Shown: positions 6,852-13,506, counted from the first letter of the stretch. The stretch is DNA of 64,000 nucleotides from Caulobacter sp. AP07 (GCF_000281955.1 NZ_AKKF01000140.1:1-64000); one strand, 5' to 3'. Translations and numbers: made by a program. Notes: a model not told the origin generated them from the letters alone.

Positions 6852-6941
6852 CACGAGGTAGCTCAAGTGGAAGAGCGCCGGGCGGCTGGTCTCAGGCGAG
6901 CGCCCGAATGGATGCGGTTTCGACTACCGTCCTCGGAGCCA
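6852..6941 (+). other. tRNA-like element 2 with encoded CCA
   Basis: The D-arm (TA at 6859-6860, GCTC 6861-6864, GAGC 6873-6876), T-arm (GCGGT-TTCGACT-ACCGT, 6914-6930), acceptor strand CCTCGGA (6931-6937), discriminator G and CCA (6939-6941) are all recognisable. The 90-nt span suits a class II tRNA with a long variable arm. Only five of seven acceptor pairs form (CGAGG with CCTCG), and I could not fold a canonical anticodon stem. Its 3' acceptor strand pairs better (six of seven, one G-U) with the 5' strand of the first element. Confidence 0.4.
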
Positions 6942-6963
6942 ATCTCGCCACTTTGTGAAAGCC

Positions 6964-7010
6964 AAAACCCCGCCTGACGATCCATAAAGTCGGTCGTGGA
7001 TCATGGGCGG
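6964..7010 (-). terminator. Terminator of the leftward early operon
   Basis: On the minus strand, CCGCC and GATCCA blocks (7010-6997) pair with TGGATC and GGCGG blocks (6984-6970), and the stem is followed by GGGGTTTT. It lies at the stop codon of the last early gene. Confidence 0.65.
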
Positions 7011-7011
7011 T

Positions 7012-7524
7012 TCACACGGTGGAGCTGGTCATCGCCGACGCCAGGGAATGCAGGCGTCCGTCAGCCTTCGTGAGCACTGCCAGCAGCGCCCGCTTCTCGG
7101 CAAGGTAGGTCACGGCAAACTTCGGATCGTGCATGACGATCGACGAGGTGTTGCTGATCAGATCGGCGCACTTGATGGTCTGGATCCAACCATCGGCGGC
7201 GGCAAGGCGGGCGCAACTGGCGGCCTTACGTTCGGCTCGGTTGCCGGTCTCCATGTCCGACAAAGCGACGACACCTTGAGCCACCTCAGCTCCAAACAAG
7301 CTCTTGATCTCCGCAGGATCAACACCGCAGTCCTCAACGCAGTCGTGCAGCCAGGCCACCGCCGTCATAAGGCTCATCGACCCGAACGGCGCCACGGTCG
7401 CCACGATGCCCGCGACCTCGGCAAGATGGTCGGCGTAGGGATTGCCGGTGTACTTGCGGACCTGGGTAGCGTGAGCCCGGCGGGCGAAGAGCATAGCTCC
7501 GTGGGCGTCGTAGCTGGCGCTCAT
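7012..7524 (-). CDS. HD-domain phosphohydrolase, SpoT/MESH1-like (170 aa)
   Basis: The protein has the layout of small alarmone-hydrolase HD proteins: an N-terminal 'AHGAMLFARRAHATQVRKYTGNPY' region (shown in part), H in YADHLAEVAGIV, the metal-binding WLHDCVEDCG (HD and ED), and KCADLISNTSSI in place of the usual K.ADR..N. This corresponds to (p)ppGpp hydrolase-type folds rather than the YfbR nucleotidase. It is the last gene of the leftward early operon, coupled to the gene before it by ATGA at 7524-7521. A phage enzyme of this type could lower host (p)ppGpp or act on nucleotides. Fold well supported; substrate inferred. Confidence 0.75.
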   Translation of the reverse strand: MSASYDAHGAMLFARRAHATQVRKYTGNPYADHLAEVAGIVATVAPFGSMSLMTAVAWLHDCVEDCGVDPAEIKSLFGAEVAQGVVALSDMETGNRAERKAASCARLAAADGWIQTIKCADLISNTSSIVMHDPKFAVTYLAEKRALLAVLTKADGRLHSLASAMTSSTV

Positions 7525-7727
7525 GGCTCTTCCTTTACAGCAGCAGGAGGGGCGAAAAAGGGAAGGTCGCCATCGAGGTCCGCGGCGAAGACCTCACGCG
7601 GCTTGCGGCCGGCTTCATCGACGTCGCAGTGACCGACCGGGCATCCGCAGGTCTTCGCCGCGCACTCCTCCATCCTGGCGTCCCACCCGTCGTAGAAGTC
7701 CTGCATCTTGCTTTCCATGTACTCCAT
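7521..7727 (-). CDS. Small Cys-containing prophage protein (68 aa)
   Basis: ATG 7727. The peptide is acidic, with a central cluster CAAKTCGCPVGHCD (four Cys and one His) that could bind a metal ion, and a Pro-rich C-terminus ending AVKEEP. The stop overlaps the start of the HD protein gene (ATGA), so the pair is translationally coupled. A possible start three codons later (MESKMQ) cannot be excluded. No family recognised. Confidence 0.6.
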   Translation of the reverse strand: MEYMESKMQDFYDGWDARMEECAAKTCGCPVGHCDVDEAGRKPREVFAADLDGDLPFFAPPAAVKEEP

Positions 7728-7729
7728 GG

Positions 7730-7948
7730 TCAGCGGGCCTTCTTGGTGCGGGCTCGGTCGGTGAGTGAGTAACGGCCTCCGCTGGATCGCTCAAGGCGCC
7801 GGCAATGCTCGGCGGCCTCGACGCGGCTGGTGAAGTACCATCCGCCATCGAACACCATTGGAGCGGCGGCGTCATCCTCTTGAACGAGGTAACGCCAGCG
7901 CTTGCCGGGACGACCGTTGCGAGGCTCGAAGTAGGTCAGAGCGGCCAT
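7730..7948 (-). CDS. Hypothetical early prophage protein (72 aa)
   Basis: The start ATG 7948 is fixed by an excellent AGGAGG upstream (about 7956-7961); in-frame codons further upstream are shadow sequence of the preceding gene. The protein is aromatic and basic (RPGKRWRYLVQEDD, FDGGWYFTSRVEAAEHCRRL), probably a small alpha/beta domain. Its stop lies two bases before the next start. Function unknown; small size and operon position suggest a host-takeover or accessory early protein. Confidence 0.65.
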   Translation of the reverse strand: MAALTYFEPRNGRPGKRWRYLVQEDDAAAPMVFDGGWYFTSRVEAAEHCRRLERSSGGRYSLTDRARTKKAR

Positions 7949-7949
7949 T

Positions 7950-8282
7950 TCAGGCCTCCTTATGGGCGACGGCAGCGCGGGCCTCGTCCCATGCGGCGCT
8001 GAGGATGTCGTAGAGGCTCGTTTCCTCATCCATCTCGACGACGATCTTCGCGCCGTCAGCTCCCGAAGGCAGGCTGACAATGCTGGTTGTGGTCCGCATG
8101 GCCGCGATCAACCGCGTTGCGCCGCTCGTCGGGGTAGACACGGCGGCGGTCCGACCGCGAGCGAAGGCGATCTTCACCAGCATCTCGACATCGTCGGAGT
8201 AGCGCATGTCACTCAGCGCCCGGATCGTTTCGGGTCGCAGGCCGATGTTGCGGATGAAGGCGTTCGTCTCTTTGGACAGCAT
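7950..8282 (-). CDS. Hypothetical early prophage protein (110 aa)
   Basis: ATG 8282 has GGAGG seven bases upstream and overlaps the preceding stop (TGATG). The N-terminus (LSKETNAFIRNIGLRPETIR) is helical, the middle is Thr/Ser-rich (ATRLIAAMRTTTSIVSLPSG) and the C-terminus acidic then Ala-rich (VVEMDEETSLYDILSAAWDE). No catalytic motif seen. Codon and residue use are normal for a real gene. Confidence 0.65.
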   Translation of the reverse strand: MLSKETNAFIRNIGLRPETIRALSDMRYSDDVEMLVKIAFARGRTAAVSTPTSGATRLIAAMRTTTSIVSLPSGADGAKIVVEMDEETSLYDILSAAWDEARAAVAHKEA

Positions 8283-8554
8283 CACGAGGCCTCCGTGCTC
8301 TCGATGAAGGCGTCGATCTCGTCGCAGGCGTCCTTGATCGTGGAGCCGGAAACCTTCTCGCCGTTGTCGACCCACCCGTCCTCCGGCCCTTCGTAGCTGG
8401 CGTCGTAGTTGGCGCTGAACGCGTGCCACTGGCCATCGGGCTCAAGGCTGATCGTCCAGCCGCGATAGGTCCACGAGCCGGTGACGGTCTGTTCGGCATG
8501 GCCGGAGATCTCCGACCACGATTGCGCCTCGCTGTTGCTGGTGATCTCGCTCAT
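8282..8554 (-). CDS. Hypothetical early prophage protein (90 aa)
   Basis: The start is taken at ATG 8554, which overlaps the stop of the gene before (TGATG); GTG 8557 is a one-codon alternative. The protein is acidic, with a beta-rich middle (GSWTYRGWTISLEPDGQWHA) and an acidic helical tail (DACDEIDAFIEST). It is chained by overlapping stop/start codons to both neighbours, so it is expressed with the early operon. No family recognised. Confidence 0.65.
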   Translation of the reverse strand: MSEITSNSEAQSWSEISGHAEQTVTGSWTYRGWTISLEPDGQWHAFSANYDASYEGPEDGWVDNGEKVSGSTIKDACDEIDAFIESTEAS

Positions 8555-8808
8555 CACGCCACCGCCGGATCGATGACGAAGGTCTCGCCCGGTCGCGTGT
8601 CCAGCACGAGGAACTTGGCGCTCGGATCGTAGTAGATCTTGGACCGGATCATCGTCGCCAGTTCATCGCGCGACGGCGGGGCCACGCTGCCAGGAACGCC
8701 GAACCAATCGACGTTCAAGAACTCGATCGGGTTGCCGCCGTCGAAGCAGAAGCCGTTCGTCAGCTTGGGCGGCAGGCGGTACACTCGGATGAAGATTTCT
8801 TCGTCCAT
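8554..8808 (-). CDS. Hypothetical early prophage protein (84 aa)
   Basis: ATG 8808 overlaps the preceding stop (TGATG), with GGAG about eight bases upstream. Sequence segments IFIRVYRLPPKLTNGF, EFLNVDWFGVPGSV and KFLVLDTRPGETFVID indicate a compact beta-rich protein. No transmembrane segment, Cys cluster or known motif. Part of the overlapping chain of early genes. Confidence 0.65.
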   Translation of the reverse strand: MDEEIFIRVYRLPPKLTNGFCFDGGNPIEFLNVDWFGVPGSVAPPSRDELATMIRSKIYYDPSAKFLVLDTRPGETFVIDPAVA

Positions 8809-9311
8809 CACAAGGTCTCCTGTTGGAAGGGGGTGGCGGCCCGATACAGCGCCTCTCGGGCTTGCTGCTCGGCGATCTCGAACGGCTGGTGCTCCGAAGC
8901 CTTGGCACCCCTCCGCCGATAGTCAGCATCGAGCGCCTGCGACGCCTTGACGTAGGTCAGGGCCGCTTCGCTCAGAGGAGTTTGGTCCTTCCGCAACACA
9001 GCCGGCGACAGGTCGCGCAGTTTGACCCACTGGCCCTCGATCATGGTGGGCTCGCGCTCCTCCTCGTCGGGGTTGCCGTAGACGACGCAGTTGCGCACCG
9101 CGAAGATGCCGGGACCGGTCCCGTTCGGAACCTCCAGACCGCTATCCTCGCCGAACAGACCGTCGATGAAGTCTCCGAGGTTGCGATAGCTGAGGACGAT
9201 GCAATCGCCGCCGGTCGTGATCGCCACGACCATCCAGGACTCATCCATGGTCGGTGCGAGCGCGCTTGCGTCCGCGCTGGGCTGGCTCTGGAAGGCCAAA
9301 AGATCAGACAT
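8808..9311 (-). CDS. Hypothetical early prophage protein (167 aa)
   Basis: The N-terminal 30 residues are Ser/Ala/Gln-rich and probably flexible. A beta-rich core follows (MVVAITTGGDCIVLSYRNLG, GIFAVRNCVVYG), then a helical C-terminus (SEAALTYVKASQALDADYRR). It is one of the longer proteins in the early operon. The ribosome-binding site is weak (AAGGTA, distant). No function recognised. Confidence 0.6.
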   Translation of the reverse strand: MSDLLAFQSQPSADASALAPTMDESWMVVAITTGGDCIVLSYRNLGDFIDGLFGEDSGLEVPNGTGPGIFAVRNCVVYGNPDEEEREPTMIEGQWVKLRDLSPAVLRKDQTPLSEAALTYVKASQALDADYRRRGAKASEHQPFEIAEQQAREALYRAATPFQQETL

Positions 9312-9395
9312 TACGCACGTTTACCTTCCAATGGAGAGGGGGATTCTGGCGTTCGTCTCATCCCCCGGGCGCGAACCCAGGGGAAAAGCGGAAAG

Positions 9396-9596
9396 TCAGA
9401 TGCCGGCGCCATCGCTGACGGTGTAACCGCGCCATTCAGCGAGGAACGGCAGGACCCATGGGCTTTCCAGTTCGCCCTTGGCGTTGCGGGACAGGGCAGT
9501 TCCGCGCGGGTCGCCAAAGCTGGTCGCAACGGGGCCGTGATCGACCGAGAGGCGGATCAGCTTGGCGTGTTCTTCGGCGGTAATGGCGATCCGCAT
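9396..9596 (-). CDS. Hypothetical early prophage protein (66 aa)
   Basis: ATG 9596 has AGGAG eight bases upstream. MRIAITAEEHAKLIRLSVDH begins a small mixed domain ending in WRGYTVSDGAGI. An 84-bp gap separates it from the next gene downstream, one of the few non-overlapping junctions in this operon. Function unknown. Confidence 0.6.
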   Translation of the reverse strand: MRIAITAEEHAKLIRLSVDHGPVATSFGDPRGTALSRNAKGELESPWVLPFLAEWRGYTVSDGAGI

Positions 9597-9612
9597 GGTG
9601 CTCTCCTAGAAA

Positions 9613-9984
9613 TCAGGCGCTTTGGAAAAGGCGAAGGCGGCTGTGAGGGGTGAAGGCGTGGAAGTCCTTCCAATCGTCGGCCGTCATACCCTCACGGTCG
9701 TTCTGAGCCTTACGATGCGCAGCGTCTCGCGTGCGCTGACCGGCGTCGCGTGCCTGGGTGCATCGCTTCAGATAGACCGGACGCGCCTTCGATCCGAACT
9801 CCGAAATACGGCGTTCGAAGGTCATGAGGCACTCACCGCCCGCCTGCACGTAGAGGCCGCCGGAGCCGTTCAAGGTCAGGTTCACACCGTAGAAGGGGAA
9901 GCCGCCGACGTCGTCCAGGCCGTCGATTTCGAGGGCGCTGTCGCCGAAGGTCTCGACGAGGAAATCCCGAATGGTCTTGGTCAT
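9613..9984 (-). CDS. Hypothetical early prophage protein (123 aa)
   Basis: The start ATG 9984 is preceded by AGGAG with nine bases of spacing; codons further upstream are shadow sequence. The N-terminus TKTIRDFLVETFGDSALEID is helical, then a beta region (FPFYGVNLTLNGSGGLYVQA) with a conserved-looking GGECLMTFE, and a long basic helix (RCTQARDAGQRTRDAAHRKA). The C-terminal helix could bind nucleic acid. Unassigned. Confidence 0.65.
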   Translation of the reverse strand: MTKTIRDFLVETFGDSALEIDGLDDVGGFPFYGVNLTLNGSGGLYVQAGGECLMTFERRISEFGSKARPVYLKRCTQARDAGQRTRDAAHRKAQNDREGMTADDWKDFHAFTPHSRLRLFQSA

Positions 9985-10013
9985 GTCAGAAACTCCTGTT
10001 CTGGCGAGAGGGG

Positions 10014-10238
10014 TTAGGCGGGTGGTGCGGGCAGGTAGTCCCATTTCGTAGGGATCTGTTCGCCGCGAGCGATGGGGCCGCATCGGCCGTCCAGCGTCCA
10101 GACACCCTTATTGCCGTTGAAGTCGCTGTGCAGGTAAGCGATGGCCAGGCCATTCATTCCGCGCCACCTCAGGCCGTCGCTGTAGACGATGAGGTAGGTG
10201 TCGGTCGGTGTGGTGCTATCGACTGGTATCCAGGCCAT
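10014..10238 (-). CDS. DUF551-like prophage protein (74 aa)
   Basis: It begins AWIPVDSTTPTDTYLIVYSD and ends PTKWDYLPAPP, which matches the start (W.PV....P......V) and end (THWMPLP.PP) of the small DUF551 proteins common in phages. ATG 10238 directly follows the previous stop (TAG-ATG), with GGAGGG five bases upstream. Function of the family is not known to me. The motif match is from memory. Confidence 0.6.
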   Translation of the reverse strand: MAWIPVDSTTPTDTYLIVYSDGLRWRGMNGLAIAYLHSDFNGNKGVWTLDGRCGPIARGEQIPTKWDYLPAPPA

Positions 10239-10415
10239 CTAACCCTCCACGCTCAGACCATCGCGTAGGGCGATCAGATCGGCGTCGGTTTTGCGCCAGC
10301 AGAGTTGGTCCCAGCAGTAGGCCAAGACCTCCTCCAGCATGTCAGTGTCGTAGCGCGCGTCGGCAAGGGCGAGCCGGGCGATCTCGCGGCCAACGTCTTT
10401 GCTCTTGGTGCTCAT
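10239..10415 (-). CDS. Hypothetical early prophage protein (58 aa)
   Basis: ATG 10415 lies in the ATGA overlap with the previous stop, with GGGAG eight bases upstream; a longer version from 10430 is less likely. The peptide is acidic and helical (GREIARLALADARYDTDMLE, VLAYCWDQLCW). No motif beyond this. Fully coupled in the early operon. Confidence 0.6.
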   Translation of the reverse strand: MSTKSKDVGREIARLALADARYDTDMLEEVLAYCWDQLCWRKTDADLIALRDGLSVEG

Positions 10416-10615
10416 GCTGCGATCTCCCACTGAGCCGACTTAACCGCCCAGGGCTGGTCATAGGTCGCCGAGCCCCGCTCGACGTTCTCGAACCGGAACG
10501 CGCCCTTGTTGTCCTTGCGATCGACCCGGTAGGCGACGCCGGTCGAGCAGTACGACCCGGCGGGGACCTTGGAGAAGACGACCGTCTGGCCGTGCTTGGG
10601 AGTGGAGGTGGTCAT
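10412..10615 (-). CDS. First gene of the early operon, hypothetical (67 aa)
   Basis: ATG 10615, with a short AAGG around nine bases upstream. The protein is beta-rich and polar (TVVFSKVPAGSYCSTGVAYR, FRFENVERGSATYDQPWAV). It is the gene nearest the operator-bearing promoter and so the first to be expressed on induction. No known family; position suggests an early takeover or regulatory role, which is inference. Confidence 0.6.
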   Translation of the reverse strand: MTTSTPKHGQTVVFSKVPAGSYCSTGVAYRVDRKDNKGAFRFENVERGSATYDQPWAVKSAQWEIAA

Positions 10616-10629
10616 GTCGGTTGCCTTTA

Positions 10630-10690
10630 AAGCTGATATCACATAAATATCTGATATCACTTTGGCGTCAAGCGTTTTGGATATCAGAAA
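10630..10690. promoter_or_regulatory. Divergent early promoter with repeated TGATATCA operators
   Basis: The perfect palindrome TGATATCA occurs at 10634-10641 and 10652-10659 (each inside the direct repeat CTGATATCAC, centres 18 bp apart). A third related half, GATATCAG, lies at 10680-10687 next to the rightward gene. On the minus strand a -35-like TTGACG (10670-10665) and an AT-rich -10 region 17 bp away bracket the second palindrome. A repressor bound there would block the leftward early operon. The adjacent ribbon-helix-helix protein is the obvious candidate. Repeats are seen directly; promoter and repressor assignments are inferred. Confidence 0.7.
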
Positions 10691-10693
10691 TTG

Positions 10694-10888
10694 ATGACCA
10701 TCGAGGAATCCGGTACACGCCGCTCCGTGGGACGCACGAAGCTCAATTTCGACAAGATGCCGGGCCGGTTTCCTGCGGGGACCAAGGACCGGATCAAGCT
10801 GCTGTTGCGCGTCGGCGAGACCCAAACCGCGTTCCTCCAGGAAGCGGTCGAGGCCGAGATCAAGCGCCGCGAGAAAGCCAAGCCCTAG
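10694..10888 (+). CDS. Ribbon-helix-helix (Arc/MetJ-like) putative repressor (64 aa)
   Basis: After a flexible basic N-terminus (GTRRSVGRTKLNFDKMP), GRFPAGTKDRIKLLLRVGE forms the beta-strand plus helix of a ribbon-helix-helix fold, and TAFLQEAVEAEIKRRE the second helix. It is divergent from the early operon, with TGATATCA repeats between them and one related half-site just upstream of its ATG, so it probably represses both directions. No good ribosome-binding site precedes ATG 10694 (TTG 10691 is adjacent). Its stop overlaps the integrase stop (CTAG at 10885-10888). Fold well supported; role in lysogeny inferred. Confidence 0.75.
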   Translation: MTIEESGTRRSVGRTKLNFDKMPGRFPAGTKDRIKLLLRVGETQTAFLQEAVEAEIKRREKAKP

Positions 10889-12075
10889 GCTTGCTTGAAC
10901 GGGATCACGTTCGCGTTCGGCGGGGTAGCGCAATAGGTCGCCCAGGCCTCCATCAATTCCCGCCGCTTGGCCAGGGCGTCCCTGCGCCGATAGGCCCGTT
11001 CCACTGAGCTGCCGACCGTGTGCGCCAAGGCCTCCTCGACAACCTCGCGCGGATGGGGCGTGCAGTCTCCAGCCCAATCCCGGAAAGCCGAGCGGAATCC
11101 GTGGACTGTGACAGGAACTTCCATGCGCCGAAGCAGCATCGCCATCGCCATGCGCGACAGTGGCTCGATACGCTGATCGCCTGGAAAAATCAGGTCCGCC
11201 GCGGCCTTAAGCGGTCGAACCTCATCCAGAATTTCGACCATGCGTGGGGTGAGCGGCACACGATGCGGCTTCTTGGCCTTCATGCGCTCCGCCGGGATGG
11301 TCCAGACATCGCCATCGATCTCCGCCCATGTCGCCTCGCGGGTCTCTGTGGTGCGGGTCGCGGCGAGGATCGTGAACTCCAGGGCGCGAGCGGCCATCGC
11401 CTGGCGGTCTCGCAGGCGAACCATGAAGGCCGGGACGCCCTCATAGGCCAGAGCCTTGTGGTGACCCCTGACGCGCGCCTGCTTGGCCATGATGATCTGC
11501 AGGTGGCCTTTCCAGCGCGCCGGGTTCTCGCCGGTTCTGAGGCCTCGGATGCGGGCGATGTCCAAGATCCGCTCGATCCGAGCCCTGACCCTGGTGGCCG
11601 TCTCAGGGATGGTCTGCCAGATCGGTTGCAGGACGCGTAGAACGGCGACCTCATCAACGGCGGCGACTGGCATCTTGGTCAGCACGGCGGCGTGCTGCTT
11701 GAGGCTGGCACGCCATTGCGGCCCGGCCTTCGGGTTTTTCCACCCCGGCTCAAGGTCACTGATCACCTGTTCGGCCATTTCGCCAAAGGTCACGGCGCTC
11801 GCGGCGTCCAGTTTGCGCTCAGCGATTGGATCTCGGCCGGCGGCGACAAGCAGGCGAGCGGCGTCGGCTGCGCGGCGGGCAACCTTCAGGTCCACGGTCG
11901 ATGCGGACCCCAGCCCCATCTCTCGTCGCTTGCCGCCATGGAAGAACACGAAGACCCATCGGCGACCCGACGTTTGATCGATGCGCAGATAGAGCCCGGC
12001 ACCATCGGCGTGCATCCCTGGCTCCGAGAGGGCCTTGACCTCGGTCGCCGTCAGTCGGTTGATCTGTCGAGCCAT
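10885..12075 (-). CDS. int: P4-type tyrosine integrase (396 aa)
   Basis: ATG 12075 (a GTG lies three codons upstream). The N-terminal arm-binding region NRLTATEVKALSEPGMHADG...LYLRID is the DUF4102-type domain of P4-like integrases. The catalytic Arg lies in ATRTTETREATWAEID, the H-x-x-R in HGFRSAFRDWAGD, a His follows in EALAHTVGS, and the nucleophilic Tyr is in ERAYRRRDALAKR near the C-terminus. Length is usual for the family. It sits between the phage genes and tRNA-Ser(UGA), the typical target class of these enzymes, with direct repeats just upstream. Catalyses prophage integration and, with an accessory factor, excision. Confidence 0.95.
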   Translation of the reverse strand: MARQINRLTATEVKALSEPGMHADGAGLYLRIDQTSGRRWVFVFFHGGKRREMGLGSASTVDLKVARRAADAARLLVAAGRDPIAERKLDAASAVTFGEMAEQVISDLEPGWKNPKAGPQWRASLKQHAAVLTKMPVAAVDEVAVLRVLQPIWQTIPETATRVRARIERILDIARIRGLRTGENPARWKGHLQIIMAKQARVRGHHKALAYEGVPAFMVRLRDRQAMAARALEFTILAATRTTETREATWAEIDGDVWTIPAERMKAKKPHRVPLTPRMVEILDEVRPLKAAADLIFPGDQRIEPLSRMAMAMLLRRMEVPVTVHGFRSAFRDWAGDCTPHPREVVEEALAHTVGSSVERAYRRRDALAKRRELMEAWATYCATPPNANVIPFKQA

Positions 12076-12128
12076 GGTTTCCACCGGAAGAACGTACAGG
12101 AAACCTACGGCCCTGCATCCGCCCTCGC

Positions 12129-12166
12129 CACCCTAAGCCCCGCCCTAAGACGAGCCCTAAGTTAGC
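12129..12166. repeat. Three direct repeats of CCCTAAG at 12-bp spacing
   Basis: CCCTAAG occurs at 12131-12137, 12143-12149 and 12155-12161, exactly 12 bp apart, just upstream of the integrase start and 100 bp from the tRNA end. The regular spacing suggests binding sites for integrase arm domains or an excisionase, with possible control of int expression. Confidence 0.75.
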
Positions 12167-12253
12167 CTGCTACAAGGTGCGATACGCAGCCACAGCGAGA
12201 CGCCGGAATTATTTGTCTGACGGGGGTTCGGCGCGCAACCTGCTACAGCGTGC
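12166..12253. repeat. Imperfect 15-bp direct repeat pair near the attachment site
   Basis: CCTGCTACAAGGTGC (12166-12180) and CCTGCTACAGCGTGC (12239-12253) differ at two positions and are 73 bp apart, flanking the space between the CCCTAAG repeats and the tRNA. They may be further integrase arm sites. The sequence between them holds no gene. Confidence 0.5.
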
Positions 12254-12263
12254 AACAGGGTGT

Positions 12264-12353
12264 TGGCGGGCAGGGTGGGATTCGAACCCACGGTGGACTT
12301 TCACCCACGGCGGTTTTCAAGACCGCTGCCTTAAACCACTCGGCCACCTGCCC
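12264..12353 (-). tRNA. tRNA-Ser (anticodon UGA); 3' end is the probable prophage attachment site
   Basis: Class II tRNA on the minus strand. The acceptor GGGCAGG (12353-12347) pairs fully with CCTGCCC (12274-12268), followed by discriminator G and an encoded CCA (12266-12264). D-arm GCCGAGTGGTTTAAGGC is typical of serine tRNA, the anticodon loop CTTGAAA gives UGA, a long variable arm follows, and the T-arm is GTGGG-TTCGAAT-CCCAC. The 3' end points at the integrase and phage genes, so the crossover core should lie within about 12264-12295 and be duplicated at the far prophage end, outside the window. Confidence 0.95.
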
Positions 12354-12507
12354 GGAGCGGGTGGCTATATCAGCGGTCGCGCGCCGGCTCCAGTCCGTTT
12401 GGTCGCACCTTTGATTAACCAGACCTCAAGCCTCCTGAACCACTTTCGACGCCAGCGGGTGGTCCGCCGGGAGCTGGTGAGGCATGGGACGCGAAGCGCG
12501 AGGCGAG

Positions 12508-13461
12508 ATGCGTCTGCTGCGCGGCATGGCCGTGACGGCGCTCGGCTGCGCGGGCCTGGTCGCCTGCGCCACGCCCGAGCCGCGCCTGCCGATCTACAAG
12601 CCCCAACAGTCCTCGACCTCGAAACCCTATTCCGGTCCGCCGGCGCCCGGATCGACCAAGGGTTTGCGCGGCACCGAAAAGCCCTATCAGATCAGGGGGA
12701 TATGGTACTATCCCAAGGCCGATCCGAACTATGACGAGAAGGGAATCGGCTCGTGGTACGGCGAGCAGTTCCACAATCGCCGCACGGCCAACGGCGAGAT
12801 TTTCGACATGGACCTGCCGTCGGCGGCCCACAAGACTCTGCCGCTGCCCAGCATCGTCGAGGTCACCAATCTGGACAACGGCCGCAAGCTGAAGGTGCGG
12901 GTCAACGACCGGGGACCGTTCGTCGACGGCCGGATCATCGACCTGTCGAAGGCCGCCGCCGACCAGCTGGGCTATCAGCGCAGCGGCGTCGCCCGCGTCC
13001 GGGTCCGCTATGTCGGTCCGGCCGGCAAGACGCCCTTCGACGAGCGGCGAATCATCGCCTCGGCTCCGCCGCCGCCCGAACCGCGCTACGCGCCGCCACC
13101 CAAGGCCCGCGCCTATGCCACGGGCCTGCCGCCGGCCCAGCCGGCCTACGATGATCCGCCGCCACCGAAGATGGCCGAGCCGGACTACAACCCGCCCGCG
13201 CCGGTGGTCGATGCGCCGCCGGCCCCGGTGGCGGCCAGCTATCGCGTCCAGGCCGGCTCCTTCGCCAACCGCGACAACGCCGAGCGCGCCGCGGCCCAGT
13301 TGAGCGGCGCCGGCCAGGCCTCGATCGAGTCCGTCGAGCGCGGCCAGGGCGTCCTCTATCGCGTGGTCGTCAACGCCGGACCCGACGAGGGCGAAGCCTT
13401 CGGCGTGCGCGATCGCGTCGCCGCCCTGGGCTTTTCCGACGCCACGGTGCTTCGTCCCTAG
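12508..13461 (+). CDS. rlpA: RlpA-family septal lytic transglycosylase lipoprotein (317 aa)
   Basis: MRLLRGMAVTALGCAGLVAC is a lipoprotein signal with lipobox L-V-A-C. The double-psi beta-barrel region (GIGSWYGEQFHNRRTANGE ... VEVTNLDNG, then RVNDRGPFVDGRIIDLS) is the RlpA catalytic domain. A Pro/Ala-rich linker and a C-terminal SPOR domain (YRVQAGSFANRDNAERAAAQ) follow. RlpA proteins cleave denuded septal glycan at the division site. An upstream ATG at 12484 would add eight residues, but the lipoprotein signal favours 12508. It heads a housekeeping run with tmk and holB. Confidence 0.9.
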   Translation: MRLLRGMAVTALGCAGLVACATPEPRLPIYKPQQSSTSKPYSGPPAPGSTKGLRGTEKPYQIRGIWYYPKADPNYDEKGIGSWYGEQFHNRRTANGEIFDMDLPSAAHKTLPLPSIVEVTNLDNGRKLKVRVNDRGPFVDGRIIDLSKAAADQLGYQRSGVARVRVRYVGPAGKTPFDERRIIASAPPPPEPRYAPPPKARAYATGLPPAQPAYDDPPPPKMAEPDYNPPAPVVDAPPAPVAASYRVQAGSFANRDNAERAAAQLSGAGQASIESVERGQGVLYRVVVNAGPDEGEAFGVRDRVAALGFSDATVLRP

Positions 13462-13506
13462 GCTGGGGCCCAAACGGGTCTGGACAAGACGGGCGTTCCG
13501 GCCGAA

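Noticed and set aside
6578-6941. Group I intron interrupting a tRNA, or permuted two-piece tmRNA
   Set aside because: Acceptor pairing across the region is suggestive, but no P3-P7 core, tag ORF or CCA at the right junction could be identified; kept only as tRNA-like elements.
9311-9529. Minus-strand frame in the gap between two early prophage genes
   Set aside because: Overlaps the 66-residue gene with a strong ribosome-binding site and has shadow-like composition.
12131-12253. CRISPR-like array
   Set aside because: Repeats are only 7 to 15 bp, with 12-bp period or a single pair; they fit integrase binding sites, not CRISPR repeats and spacers.
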